From: Flavivirga jejuensis
GTDB lineage: Bacteria > Bacteroidota > Bacteroidia > Flavobacteriales > Flavobacteriaceae
DNA length: 54,807 nt
NCBI RefSeq assembly: GCF_030540765.1
Contig: NZ_JAUOEL010000013.1
Coordinates: 1 to 54,807, forward strand
Direction: 5' to 3'
Positions within the stretch are counted from its first letter, which is position 1, and every line of letters begins with the position of its first letter. Of the stretch, positions 45,240 through 52,427 are shown piece after piece. The notes beneath the pieces were generated by a model, which was given only the letters and a program-made list of their open reading frames with translations, searched no databases and was not told the DNA's origin. The position numbers were made by a program, and so were the translations under genes.

Positions 45240-46925
45240 TTATGAATTTCGTGCTAATTTATTTAGTTCTTTTATAAAAAAAGATGGTTTAATACCTGTT
45301 TTATTGAAAAAAGCTTTTGAAAAAGATTCACTATTACTAAATCCAACTTCATATGAAATAGCTTTAATTGTATAAGCTCGTAATTGATAATTCGTTTTTA
45401 ATTCTTCAATACAATGATTAATTCTTAAACCATTTAGATAATTTGAGAATGTAATACCTTTATTATGATTAATTACTTTAGATAAATACACAGAGTTGGT
45501 GTTAAAGTCTTTTGCTAATTTATTTAAAACGATGCCTTGCTCTAAATATTTCTTTTTATTTTCAAATTCATCTAATTTAGAGATTATACTATTTATGATT
45601 TTCTCTGAAATATTGATTGAATTATTTTCAGAATGTTGTGTTATGGATATTTTTTGAGTTTTTAAATTTTTATTCAATAACTCATTAAAACGCTTCTTAT
45701 ACTTTTTTTGATTATTATAAAAAAAGAAAGAAATACTTGAAAATAGAAGTATAATGAAAAAAACTAAAAAAGTTATTTTTTTATTAAAATCCTTTTCATT
45801 GTTAATTTTTATAATCAATTTACCCTTTTCATTCTTCAATTTTGGGACTTCATAATGATTAATAACTTCTTTATTAATATTTTTAATAGTATTATTTAAT
45901 AAACTATCTACTTTTATTAATTTATCTACGAAATACAATTGTTTATTAACATTTCCTTGTTTTGAATAGAAATCATACATTGTTTTATATGTATCTTTTA
46001 ATTCAATAAAAGGGTTTTCTGTTGCTGTATAAATAGAATCTACCTTATTGAAGTAGCTTATCGTTTTATTAATATCTCTATGCTTATAAATTTTTCCTTG
46101 ATAATAATAACAATTGGCTAAACTAATATCATTAATTAAAGGTTCTACTTTTTTTAAACTATCTAGTGCACCTTTATAGTCATTCTCAAAATACAAAAGT
46201 GTGCCACTATCTAGCAAAAAGGTTGAATACATTAACGAATCTTTAGTTTTTAAACTAAAATCAAGACCTTCCTTTATGCGTATAGAAGCAGAATCTAAAA
46301 TTTCACCTCTTAAATAGGCTTTAGATAAATCGTTTAAAGCAATTATATAATCTTTTTTAAGCTTCTTTTTATAGTTAGGTTGAGATTCAAGGAATTTTAA
46401 TTGTTCTCTAAATATTTTGAGTGCTTCATCGTATTGACCAAAAATAGTTTTCAGACCTCCTATAAACTGTTTTATTTCAATTTGTTGGTTAATATTATTG
46501 TTTTTCAACGCATATTCATAAGCAATTAAATATAATTTTAAAGCTTTTTTATCATCTCCGTTATCATAATTATAATACCCTTTCAACATATAACCCAAAG
46601 CGGGAAATTCATTATTTTTATAATTTTTAGTGAGAGCAATGATACTGTCAGAATATGCAATAGCTCCTTCATAATGTAAAATACAAGATTTATACAAATA
46701 GGCGTAAGCCAAATTAAAAGTATCTTTTTCTCTACTGGCCTTTTTTATCCAAGCATTTACATAAACAATAGAAACTTTGTGGTTGTCTTCATACTCTTCA
46801 AATGCACTTTTAAGATATTCGAAAGATTTGTCTTGTAAAGAATCTGAAGATTTTTCCTGACCTTGAATAGCCTGACTTATTAGCGTCAGAAAAAACATAA
46901 GTACAAAAGGGGGCTTTAAATACAT
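45240..46925 (-). CDS. TPR-TM-AraC membrane regulator
   Basis: 561 residues: signal peptide or N-terminal anchor (1-22), about 340 residues of TPR-type helices (SFEYLKSAFEEYED, LGYMLKGYYNYDNGDDKKAL, YDEALKIFREQLKFLESQ), one membrane helix at about 384-404 (ITFLVFFIILLFSSISFFFY), a short linker and a C-terminal AraC double HTH (VLNKLAKDFNTNSVYLSKVI and IKAISYEVGFSNSESFSKAF, ending TGIKPSFF). Topology puts TPRs outside the cytoplasm and the DNA-binding domain inside, so it can sense periplasmic ligands. Divergent from the hlyD gene and upstream of the GG peptide gene. Confidence 0.88.
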   Translation of the reverse strand: MYLKPPFVLMFFLTLISQAIQGQEKSSDSLQDKSFEYLKSAFEEYEDNHKVSIVYVNAWIKKASREKDTFNLAYAYLYKSCILHYEGAIAYSDSIIALTKNYKNNEFPALGYMLKGYYNYDNGDDKKALKLYLIAYEYALKNNNINQQIEIKQFIGGLKTIFGQYDEALKIFREQLKFLESQPNYKKKLKKDYIIALNDLSKAYLRGEILDSASIRIKEGLDFSLKTKDSLMYSTFLLDSGTLLYFENDYKGALDSLKKVEPLINDISLANCYYYQGKIYKHRDINKTISYFNKVDSIYTATENPFIELKDTYKTMYDFYSKQGNVNKQLYFVDKLIKVDSLLNNTIKNINKEVINHYEVPKLKNEKGKLIIKINNEKDFNKKITFLVFFIILLFSSISFFFYNNQKKYKKRFNELLNKNLKTQKISITQHSENNSINISEKIINSIISKLDEFENKKKYLEQGIVLNKLAKDFNTNSVYLSKVINHNKGITFSNYLNGLRINHCIEELKTNYQLRAYTIKAISYEVGFSNSESFSKAFFNKTGIKPSFFIKELNKLARNS

Positions 46926-46953
46926 TACTTATTTTTTTATAAGTCCAAATTTA

Positions 46954-46961
46954 CAAATTTA
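46954..46961 (-). promoter_or_regulatory. Putative promoter element of the TPR-AraC gene
   Basis: TAAATTTG on the minus strand fits TAnnTTTG and lies about 30 bp before the start codon. The -33 element is weak. Confidence 0.4.
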
Positions 46962-47078
46962 GACTCTGAATTTATGAAAACAGATATACTTAGTTTGTAA
47001 AACATTTTTAAAAATCGCAGATTTGACCTGTCCTAAAATTTATATAGATATGAATTATTTTGGGTTAGTTATTCAACA

Positions 47079-47097
47079 AGTGCAATTTATTTTGCAC
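47079..47097. promoter_or_regulatory. Dyad upstream of hlyD
   Basis: GTGCAA-TTTATT-TTGCAC lies about 25 bp before the hlyD start. Its right half plus flank, GGTGCAAAATAAA in reverse complement, also occurs at 44985-44997 before the peptidase gene. Possible operator of the cluster regulator, or a hairpin. Confidence 0.45.
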
Positions 47098-47122
47098 CTT
47101 TTTAACGAAGTTTAGCTTATTT

Positions 47123-48289
47123 ATGAAACAAATTTTCCCAAAAGAGATCATAGAAAACACTATTGAAGCTCATCAGTTTAAACATAGTAAACAAAGCAAA
47201 ATAATTTATACTATAATTTTAATAACGCTCATTACAATTATTAGCTTATTACCATGTATTCATGTAGATATTTACACTTCAGCTAGGGGTTTTATAAAAC
47301 CTGATAAAGAACGACTAATTGTCACTTCTATAAATTCGGGAAAAGTGATCTCTACTAACTTAAAAAATAATATTCCTATACAAAAAGGAGATACTTTATT
47401 AGCCCTAGATAACACCATAATTAATGAAAAACTAAATTTATCAAAGCATCAAACAGACGATATTAATCTATTTATTGATGACTTAATCTATTTGATAAAC
47501 TCAAAAAAAGCGCAAAACAGTAAAATAAAATCTCCTAGATATAAAAAAGAATATCTCTTGTATAACCAGAAGGTACAAGAATTATATACTAGGCGAAAAA
47601 AATTAAAAAAGGATTATGACAGAAGTAAAACTTTATTCGAAAAAGGCGTTATAGCCAGAGTAGAATTTGAAAATGTAGTTTTTGATTATGATTTGGTTAT
47701 AAATAGCCTTTATCAACTAAAACAACAACAAAGTAATATTTGGCAAACTGCTCTTACAGAATATAAGAATGATTTATTAGAAATAGAGAGTGTTACAAAG
47801 CAGTTACAAGACAATAAATCTCAATTTGTGGTTACTGCTCCTATAACAGGCACTTTAATTAGTGTAAAAAGCATAGAAAAAGGGAGTTTTTTAAATGCTG
47901 GTGATGCTTTTGCGAGCATATCACCCAATACCACGCTGCTAGTTGAATGCCTTATAAGTCCACAAGATATAGGCTTACTAAAACTTAACAATCAAGTAAA
48001 TTTTCAAATAGATGCTTACAACTATAACCAATGGGGATTGGCTACGGGTAACGTTATTGAAATAAGTAAAGATATAGAGTTAATTGAAAATGCATCTGTA
48101 TTTAAAGTACTGTGCCATATCAATGAAGATGCACTAAGTCTCAAAAATGGTTTTGAAGGCAAATTAAAAAAAGGGATGAGCCTCAATGCACAATTTAAAT
48201 TAACTGAACGCACTTTATTTGATTTACTATACGATAAAGTTGACGATTGGGTAAACCCTAGCCAAAAAGAATTAGCAACTATTAATTAA
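47123..48289 (+). CDS. HlyD-family membrane fusion protein
   Basis: 388 residues: a short cytoplasmic N-terminus, one membrane helix (IIYTIILITLITIISLLPCI), a lipoyl half-motif (GKVISTNLKNNIPIQKGDTL), a coiled-coil hairpin (QKVQELYTRRKKLKKDYDRS), the second lipoyl half (APITGTLISVKSIEKGSFLN) and a beta-barrel domain. It links an inner-membrane ABC exporter to an outer-membrane channel (TolC-like, not encoded here). Partner of the C39 ABC protein at 52428. Confidence 0.92.
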   Translation: MKQIFPKEIIENTIEAHQFKHSKQSKIIYTIILITLITIISLLPCIHVDIYTSARGFIKPDKERLIVTSINSGKVISTNLKNNIPIQKGDTLLALDNTIINEKLNLSKHQTDDINLFIDDLIYLINSKKAQNSKIKSPRYKKEYLLYNQKVQELYTRRKKLKKDYDRSKTLFEKGVIARVEFENVVFDYDLVINSLYQLKQQQSNIWQTALTEYKNDLLEIESVTKQLQDNKSQFVVTAPITGTLISVKSIEKGSFLNAGDAFASISPNTTLLVECLISPQDIGLLKLNNQVNFQIDAYNYNQWGLATGNVIEISKDIELIENASVFKVLCHINEDALSLKNGFEGKLKKGMSLNAQFKLTERTLFDLLYDKVDDWVNPSQKELATIN

Positions 48290-48333
48290 TGTTATACTGA
48301 GCAGAGTCGAAGTGTTAAAAATAATATAAGCCT

Positions 48334-48660
48334 ATGAAAAGCATAAAACAATTAGAGCGCCTACAACAATTGCATCAACGTATAGAGCAAGAAAATACAG
48401 GTACACCAAAAGAGCTAGCTCAATTTATGAGTATTAGTGAACGCTTATTGTACAATTTAATAGAAGAATTAAAAGACATAAGTGCTCCTGTATGCTATAA
48501 TCGAAGCCTTAAAACCTATTATTATAATGACGATTTTAAACTCCAAATTAATATATCGGTAACAGCACTTAGTAATAATGAAGTCTTACAATTGTTTGGG
48601 GGTAGTTATTTTTTAAAGAAAACGAACTCACTGCAAGGCTTGTGCAGTCTATCCGCATAA
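48334..48660 (+). CDS. Small HTH-domain protein of the peptide cluster
   Basis: 108 residues with an N-terminal HTH_11-like domain: LERLQQLHQRIEQENTGTPK, ELAQFMSISERLLYNLIEEL, then YNRSLKTYYYNDDFKLQINI. Resembles small HTH proteins found beside flavobacterial GG-peptide genes. The last residues (NSLQGLCSLSA) are encoded by the CTGCAAGGCTTGTGCAG dyad repeated elsewhere, so the natural end of the protein may have been altered or overlaps a regulatory site. Confidence 0.75.
   Translation: MKSIKQLERLQQLHQRIEQENTGTPKELAQFMSISERLLYNLIEELKDISAPVCYNRSLKTYYYNDDFKLQINISVTALSNNEVLQLFGGSYFLKKTNSLQGLCSLSA
48631..48647. promoter_or_regulatory. 17-bp CTGCAA dyad, copy 1
   Basis: CTGCAAGGCTTGTGCAG; CTGCA/TGCAG arms. 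Overlaps the 3' end of the HTH gene and precedes the first peptide gene by 131 bp. Related copies at 50455 and 52376. Confidence 0.55.
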
Positions 48661-48696
48661 ATTAGCTATATCAAAAAGCAAGACCAAATGTGGTGT

Positions 48697-48711
48697 AGTT
48701 AGACGTAACTT
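48697..48711. promoter_or_regulatory. 15-bp box AGTTAGACGTAACTT, copy 1
   Basis: Contains AGTTA/TAACT inverted arms around GACG. Found again, unchanged, at 50524-50538 upstream of the third GG peptide. Candidate operator or promoter part. Confidence 0.6.
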
Positions 48712-48778
48712 ATTTGTGTTTTTGATAGTTTTTTGTAAAAAGTTTACAAAAATGTTTAACAATTAAAATTTTATATTT

Positions 48779-48919
48779 ATGAAAAATTTAGAGAATTTTG
48801 GTATTCAAGAAATGAATACTAAAGAGATGAAAGAAGTTAATGGAGGTTTTTGGGGTCTTTTTGCATTAGCCGTAGTTATTGCAATAGCAGTTTTTGGTAA
48901 AAATGTAACAGTGAGCTAG
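48779..48919 (+). CDS. GG-leader bacteriocin-like peptide 1
   Basis: 46 residues. Leader MKNLENFGIQEMNTKEMKEV-NGG, then a 23-residue hydrophobic core beginning FWGLFALAVVIAIAVF and ending NVTVS. The leader type is that recognised by C39 exporters. The core would form a single membrane helix, as in class II bacteriocins and microcins. No Cys, so no disulfide or lanthionine. Confidence 0.82.
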   Translation: MKNLENFGIQEMNTKEMKEVNGGFWGLFALAVVIAIAVFGKNVTVS

Positions 48920-48963
48920 TTTAGCTAATCAAAAACAAATGAATAATAATTAAATTTTATTTT

Positions 48964-49098
48964 ATGAAAAATTTAGAAAAATTTAGTGTTCAGGAAATGA
49001 ATAATAGCGAAATGGAAAAAGTTAATGGGGGTGGGATTTTTGCCGTTTTATTAATTGCAGTAGTTGGAGCTATTATACATCATCTTTGGAAACAATAA
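48964..49098 (+). CDS. GG-leader bacteriocin-like peptide 2
   Basis: 44 residues. Leader MKNLEKFSVQEMNNSEMEKV-NGG, core GIFAVLLIAVVGAIIHHLWKQ. It begins 44 bp after peptide 1 with a nearly identical upstream sequence (ATTAAATTTTATTTTATGA). Sharing of leader but not core with peptide 1 suggests a two-peptide system. Confidence 0.82.
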   Translation: MKNLEKFSVQEMNNSEMEKVNGGGIFAVLLIAVVGAIIHHLWKQ

Positions 49099-49139
49099 TT
49101 CTAGAGGTAATAGCAAAAACAATTATTCTTTGACAGAAA

Positions 49140-49172
49140 AATAGTGAGGTTAATTTTACAACCTCACTATTT
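49140..49172 (+). terminator. Terminator after peptide 2
   Basis: AATAGTGAGGTT/AACCTCACTATT stem with a short loop and a trailing T-run. It lies only 14 bp before the next start codon, so read-through probably feeds that gene at a lower level. Confidence 0.8.
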
Positions 49173-49186
49173 AGTTTATTAAAAAT

Positions 49187-50428
49187 ATGAATTTTAAAAA
49201 AAATATCGTTTTAATTACATGCCTTTTTTTTATTAAAATAAGTGCTCAATTAAAGATAGAAGATTCACATTCTTCAAAAGAGTTATATTCTTTCTCATTA
49301 ATTGATGGGTCAAATTTGCTTACAATGAAGCAAGCTAATGAAAATTACTTGTCTGCAAACAGAATATTAACGAAGTTAATTGACAATGATGAATCTAAGA
49401 TAGATGAGATTTTTAAATTTAGTGCTTCTTTTTTAGGTCTTATAATTACACATGAAGAAGGGCATAGATCTGTATTAACCAATTTAGAGATTGGCTCTAT
49501 AAGTCAACCTTTTTCAATTTTTGACGGTGTAGCTTATGTAAAGGGGGTAACAGATGAAACTTTAATTAATTTAAGACAAAATAATTTTCAAGATTATATT
49601 CGTTTGCATACTGGGGGATTAGAATCAGATTATAGTATTACCCATAGAACAGAAAGTTTGATTGCTTTAGAGCTAGATGATTATAAAAACCTTGAAATAG
49701 ATTATTTAACTCATAAATTTTCACATATTGGTTATTTTTTAACTGCACTTATTCCTAAATTATCTCCTAATTTAAAAGAGGAAGACAATGAGCTTGAAAG
49801 AGATATTGTTGGGCATGATATTTTTGGTGCCATAAGACATTTGCATCGACCAGATATGGAATTTTATAGATATACCAATTTTGGTGATTTAACAAAAGAA
49901 GAAAAACAGTTTATAAATAAAGTATCTATTTTGTCTTTATTAAATATAGCAAACCCTATTGTTTTTGGAAAAAGTAATTTTAAAATTAATGAAAAATTAA
50001 AAATTAATGCTGGTTTAGGATATACTTTAGCACCATTTGGAGGTTTTATTGATGAAAATTTTTGGTTTATTTTTAAAGATAGAATAAGAATTCATTCTTA
50101 TTTAAGGCAATTTCATAATAAAGATAATTGGTTTTTAGGAGGAGGCATAAATTTATTAAATTACTCTTTTCATCAAGATAAACTTTTATTGAATTGTGGA
50201 ATGAATTTTTGGTCTCAACCAAAAAACTTGTCCTTTATAGAAGAAAAAGGCGATTTTGGTTATGGTGGTAACCTTAACTTAGGCTATAAAGTTTACAATA
50301 CTAAAAATAATAAACAAAGTATTTATTTAAATACCGGTTTAAGTTACAAAGAAGTTGGATTCATTCCAGAATATGCAAGCTTAGATGAAAATACTAAACT
50401 TAATTTTGGTTTTTCATTATTATGGTAA
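49187..50428 (+). CDS. HExxH protein with probable outer-membrane barrel
   Basis: 413 residues; not a family I recognise. Signal peptide 1-20 (ISAQ). HEEGH at 89-93 within SASFLGLIITHEEGHRSVLT matches the zinc-metalloprotease HExxH consensus in a hydrophobic helix. The C-terminal 160 residues consist of alternating strands (LKINAGLGYTLAPFGGF, WFLGGGINLLNYSF, GYGGNLNLGYKVYN, SIYLNTGLSYKEVGF) ending LNFGFSLLW, as in outer-membrane barrels. Embedded between GG-peptide genes. It may process, tolerate or take up the peptides; all three are inference. Confidence 0.6.
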   Translation: MNFKKNIVLITCLFFIKISAQLKIEDSHSSKELYSFSLIDGSNLLTMKQANENYLSANRILTKLIDNDESKIDEIFKFSASFLGLIITHEEGHRSVLTNLEIGSISQPFSIFDGVAYVKGVTDETLINLRQNNFQDYIRLHTGGLESDYSITHRTESLIALELDDYKNLEIDYLTHKFSHIGYFLTALIPKLSPNLKEEDNELERDIVGHDIFGAIRHLHRPDMEFYRYTNFGDLTKEEKQFINKVSILSLLNIANPIVFGKSNFKINEKLKINAGLGYTLAPFGGFIDENFWFIFKDRIRIHSYLRQFHNKDNWFLGGGINLLNYSFHQDKLLLNCGMNFWSQPKNLSFIEEKGDFGYGGNLNLGYKVYNTKNNKQSIYLNTGLSYKEVGFIPEYASLDENTKLNFGFSLLW

Positions 50429-50454
50429 TAATGAATTTTAATTCAATCATTTTA

Positions 50455-50471
50455 CTGCAAGGTTTATGCAG
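50455..50471. promoter_or_regulatory. 17-bp CTGCAA dyad, copy 2
   Basis: CTGCAAGGTTTATGCAG, followed like copy 1 by TC-AT. Lies 121 bp before peptide 3. Confidence 0.55.
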
Positions 50472-50523
50472 TCGATACAATTAAATTTGATGTAATCAAA
50501 ATAAAAAATCAGACGTGATTATA

Positions 50524-50538
50524 AGTTAGACGTAACTT
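50524..50538. promoter_or_regulatory. 15-bp box AGTTAGACGTAACTT, copy 2
   Basis: Identical to 48697-48711; here the dyad extends to AAGTTA/TAACTT. It starts 68 bp before peptide 3. Confidence 0.6.
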
Positions 50539-50591
50539 CATTTTTTTGATAAAATTTGCTTAACAAATATTTAATAATTAGAATTATATTT

Positions 50592-50744
50592 ATGAAAAAT
50601 GTAGAAAATTTTGGTGTTCAGGAAATGAATGCTAAACAAGTTAAAAAGTGTAATGGTGGTATAATAGTAGAAATAAATATATTATTTGGACTTATGTTAT
50701 ATGGCGCTTATACAAAAGGGTATAATGATGGATATTCAGCTTAA
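50592..50744 (+). CDS. GG-leader bacteriocin-like peptide 3
   Basis: 50 residues from ATG 50592 (a longer frame from 50556 would spoil the leader). Leader MKNVENFGVQEMNAKQVKKC-NGG; core begins IIVEINILFGLML and ends in YGAYTKGYNDGYSA. The tail has Gly/Ala at i, i+4, i+8 (AxxxGxxxG), a helix-packing pattern shared with peptide 4 and the leaderless peptide at 51000. Confidence 0.8.
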   Translation: MKNVENFGVQEMNAKQVKKCNGGIIVEINILFGLMLYGAYTKGYNDGYSA

Positions 50745-50767
50745 TAATTTTTAAAAACAATTACTAT

Positions 50768-50914
50768 ATGAAAAATATTGAAAATTACAATCTTAAAGAA
50801 TTAAGATCAGAAGAGTGTCTCGATATTAATGGAGGTATTATTGGAGCATATTTAGTAGCTTCTCTTGCAGGAGCTTATTATCTTGGCTATGCAGTAGGAT
50901 ATCTTTCCAGATAA
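50768..50914 (+). CDS. GG-leader bacteriocin-like peptide 4
   Basis: 48 residues. Leader MKNIENYNLKELRSEECLDI-NGG; core IIGAYLVASLAGAYYLGYAV then GYLSR. The GAYYLGYAVGY segment aligns with GAYTKGYNDGY of peptide 3. Starts 23 bp after peptide 3 and is followed by a terminator, so peptides 3 and 4 form a pair like 1 and 2. Confidence 0.82.
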   Translation: MKNIENYNLKELRSEECLDINGGIIGAYLVASLAGAYYLGYAVGYLSR

Positions 50915-50929
50915 AGGTAAATACAGAAA

Positions 50930-50962
50930 AAATACCTTCTACATTTTGAGTAGAAGGTATTT
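50930..50962 (+). terminator. Terminator after peptide 4
   Basis: Perfect 13-bp stem AAATACCTTCTAC/GTAGAAGGTATTT with a seven-base loop. Confidence 0.88.
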
Positions 50963-50999
50963 GATTTTAATTTTGTAATTTTGTAAAAAAAAATATACA

Positions 51000-51098
51000 A
51001 TGGTAGTTAAAAAAATACAATCAGTAATTTGGATAATTGCTGCTTTAATTATTGGTTCTTATTTCTTAGGTTACGCAGTTGGGTATCTTACACACTAA
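51000..51098 (+). CDS. Leaderless small membrane peptide A (possible immunity)
   Basis: 32 residues, MVVKKIQSVIWIIAALIIGS then YFLGYAVGYLTH. No GG leader. Its last part repeats the core end of peptide 4 (GSYFLGYAVGY vs GAYYLGYAVGY). One membrane helix with a positive N-terminus. Could be a cognate immunity peptide that mimics the toxin, or a leaderless toxin. Too short for certainty, but a paralogue follows. Confidence 0.55.
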   Translation: MVVKKIQSVIWIIAALIIGSYFLGYAVGYLTH

Positions 51099-51130
51099 AA
51101 AAACACCTTCTATGATTTTGCTTAGGAGGG

Positions 51131-51166
51131 ATTGGGTTTTAATTTAATAAAAAATTAAAACCCAAT
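51131..51166 (+). terminator. Terminator/hairpin between the two leaderless peptides
   Basis: Perfect 15-bp stem ATTGGGTTTTAATTT/AAATTAAAACCCAAT; T-rich 3' side is weak, so it may be bidirectional or a processing site. Confidence 0.7.
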
Positions 51167-51169
51167 AAA

Positions 51170-51265
51170 ATGTTAGATAAAAAAATACAATCTGGATTTT
51201 GGATAATAGCAGCCTCTTTTATTATTTCATTAATTATACTTTTTCTTTATTTTTTTAAGAGTTAG
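51170..51265 (+). CDS. Leaderless small membrane peptide B (possible immunity)
   Basis: 31 residues, MLDKKIQSGFWIIAASFIIS and a hydrophobic end LIILFLYFFKS. Shares KKIQSxxWIIAA with peptide A, so the two are homologous and probably translated. Single membrane helix. Role unknown. Confidence 0.5.
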   Translation: MLDKKIQSGFWIIAASFIISLIILFLYFFKS

Positions 51266-51325
51266 TTAACTAGATATATTACAAAAAAGGCTGATATTTA
51301 TATCGGTCTATTTAGTTATAAATTA

Positions 51326-52293
51326 ACCCGTTGTGCATTTAGGCTATATTAATTTTTAAGTTATTAATATTCCTATTAAACACGAACTTATTGATAAATT
51401 GAACCACTGTCATTGCTGTGATTTTGGACAAGATTCTATTTTTGAATCCATCAAAAGATTTGGCATAATTTCGTCTTATCATAAATTGATCACATAATTG
51501 AGAAAATAAAGTTTCAATACGTTTTCTTGATTTTTTAAATATGTAGGGTTGTTCTTTGTAATTAATCTGGTTGCTTCGCATTGGCGTTTCCAATCTTACA
51601 TTATAACTTTCAAACAAATTTAATTGATATTCAGCAAATAAATATCCTCTATCTCCCAACAAGATACAATCTTTTAATTGCCCTTGGATATCTTTAAGAT
51701 AGTTGATGTCATGAACCGAAGCAGGGCTTATATCTAAACTTTCAATGACTCCTTGAACCGAACAAACAGCGTGAAGTTTATAACCGTAATAATGCGTAGA
51801 TTGACTAGCACAGTACCCTTTCACGGGCTGACTGTAGTTTTCTTCTTTACATATTCTACTTCTTGAGCTCCGAGATAATTTACATACCTCCAATGGCATA
51901 CTATCAACTATGAAACAATCTTGAGAGTTATTCAACCTAAAAGCCATATCTTTTCGTATAGCTTCTCTAAAACTGAATAATTTCCGCTTACGCCTGTTAT
52001 AAACACTTCGTTCTATTTTACTTGATAAAGCAATAGGCAATATCCTAAAAAGTTGACATTCACTATCAATGCTCATATATTCTGAGGTTAAATCAATGGC
52101 TATAAGTTCTAAATCGTTTAGCTTGGGTTTACGGATTTGATGTAAATAATCTGATTTTGCACCTAATCCTTTTAAAACCTCTAATATTTTATCGTAATTT
52201 GCTTTAAAGTTGTGCATCGCTAATTGTTGTGTCGTAACTACAATTTACTACTATTTAGTAGTTTGCACAACTTTTTCTAAATGCACAACGGGT
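51326..52293. mobile_element. Complete IS982-family insertion sequence
   Basis: 968 bp bounded by 17-bp inverted repeats ACCCGTTGTGCATTTAG (51326-51342 and complement 52277-52293) and flanked by the 7-bp direct target duplication TAAATTA (51319-51325, 52294-52300). ACCC ends are characteristic of IS982. One transposase gene fills it. Intact ends and perfect duplication indicate recent insertion. Confidence 0.93.
51339..52217 (-). CDS. IS982-family transposase
   Basis: 292-residue DDE transposase: RKPKLNDLELIAIDLTSEYM, first Asp in CFIVDSMPLEVCKLSRSSRS, HYYGYKLHAVCS, second Asp in CILLGDRGYL, and Glu in SRKRIETLFSQLCDQFMIRR. Full length, no frameshift, so probably active. Its 3' end runs into the left inverted repeat. 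Confidence 0.93.
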   Translation of the reverse strand: MHNFKANYDKILEVLKGLGAKSDYLHQIRKPKLNDLELIAIDLTSEYMSIDSECQLFRILPIALSSKIERSVYNRRKRKLFSFREAIRKDMAFRLNNSQDCFIVDSMPLEVCKLSRSSRSRICKEENYSQPVKGYCASQSTHYYGYKLHAVCSVQGVIESLDISPASVHDINYLKDIQGQLKDCILLGDRGYLFAEYQLNLFESYNVRLETPMRSNQINYKEQPYIFKKSRKRIETLFSQLCDQFMIRRNYAKSFDGFKNRILSKITAMTVVQFINKFVFNRNINNLKINIA

Positions 52294-52318
52294 TAAATTA
52301 ATATTTATCATAGAGTTA

Positions 52319-52349
52319 AAACACGATTATTAACAATAATTGTGTTTTC
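52319..52349 (+). terminator. Hairpin right of the IS element
   Basis: AAAACACGATTATT/AATAATTGTGTTTT (one G-T). It was probably the terminator of the peptide operon before the IS inserted upstream of it. Confidence 0.6.
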
Positions 52350-52375
52350 TATTTTTTATGAAAGAATAATTTTCC

Positions 52376-52392
52376 CTGCAATACTTCTGCAG
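52376..52392. promoter_or_regulatory. 17-bp CTGCAA dyad, copy 3
   Basis: CTGCAATACTTCTGCAG, same length and arms as the copies at 48631 and 50455, 35 bp before the exporter gene. Confidence 0.5.
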
Positions 52393-52427
52393 TAAACTCT
52401 TCTAATATTGCCATATAAATAAAAAGT

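Noticed and set aside
45016-50914. Lanthipeptide or lasso-peptide cluster
   Set aside because: No LanB/LanM/LanKC, no asparagine-synthetase-like cyclase or RRE protein; the hydrophobic cores lack Cys.
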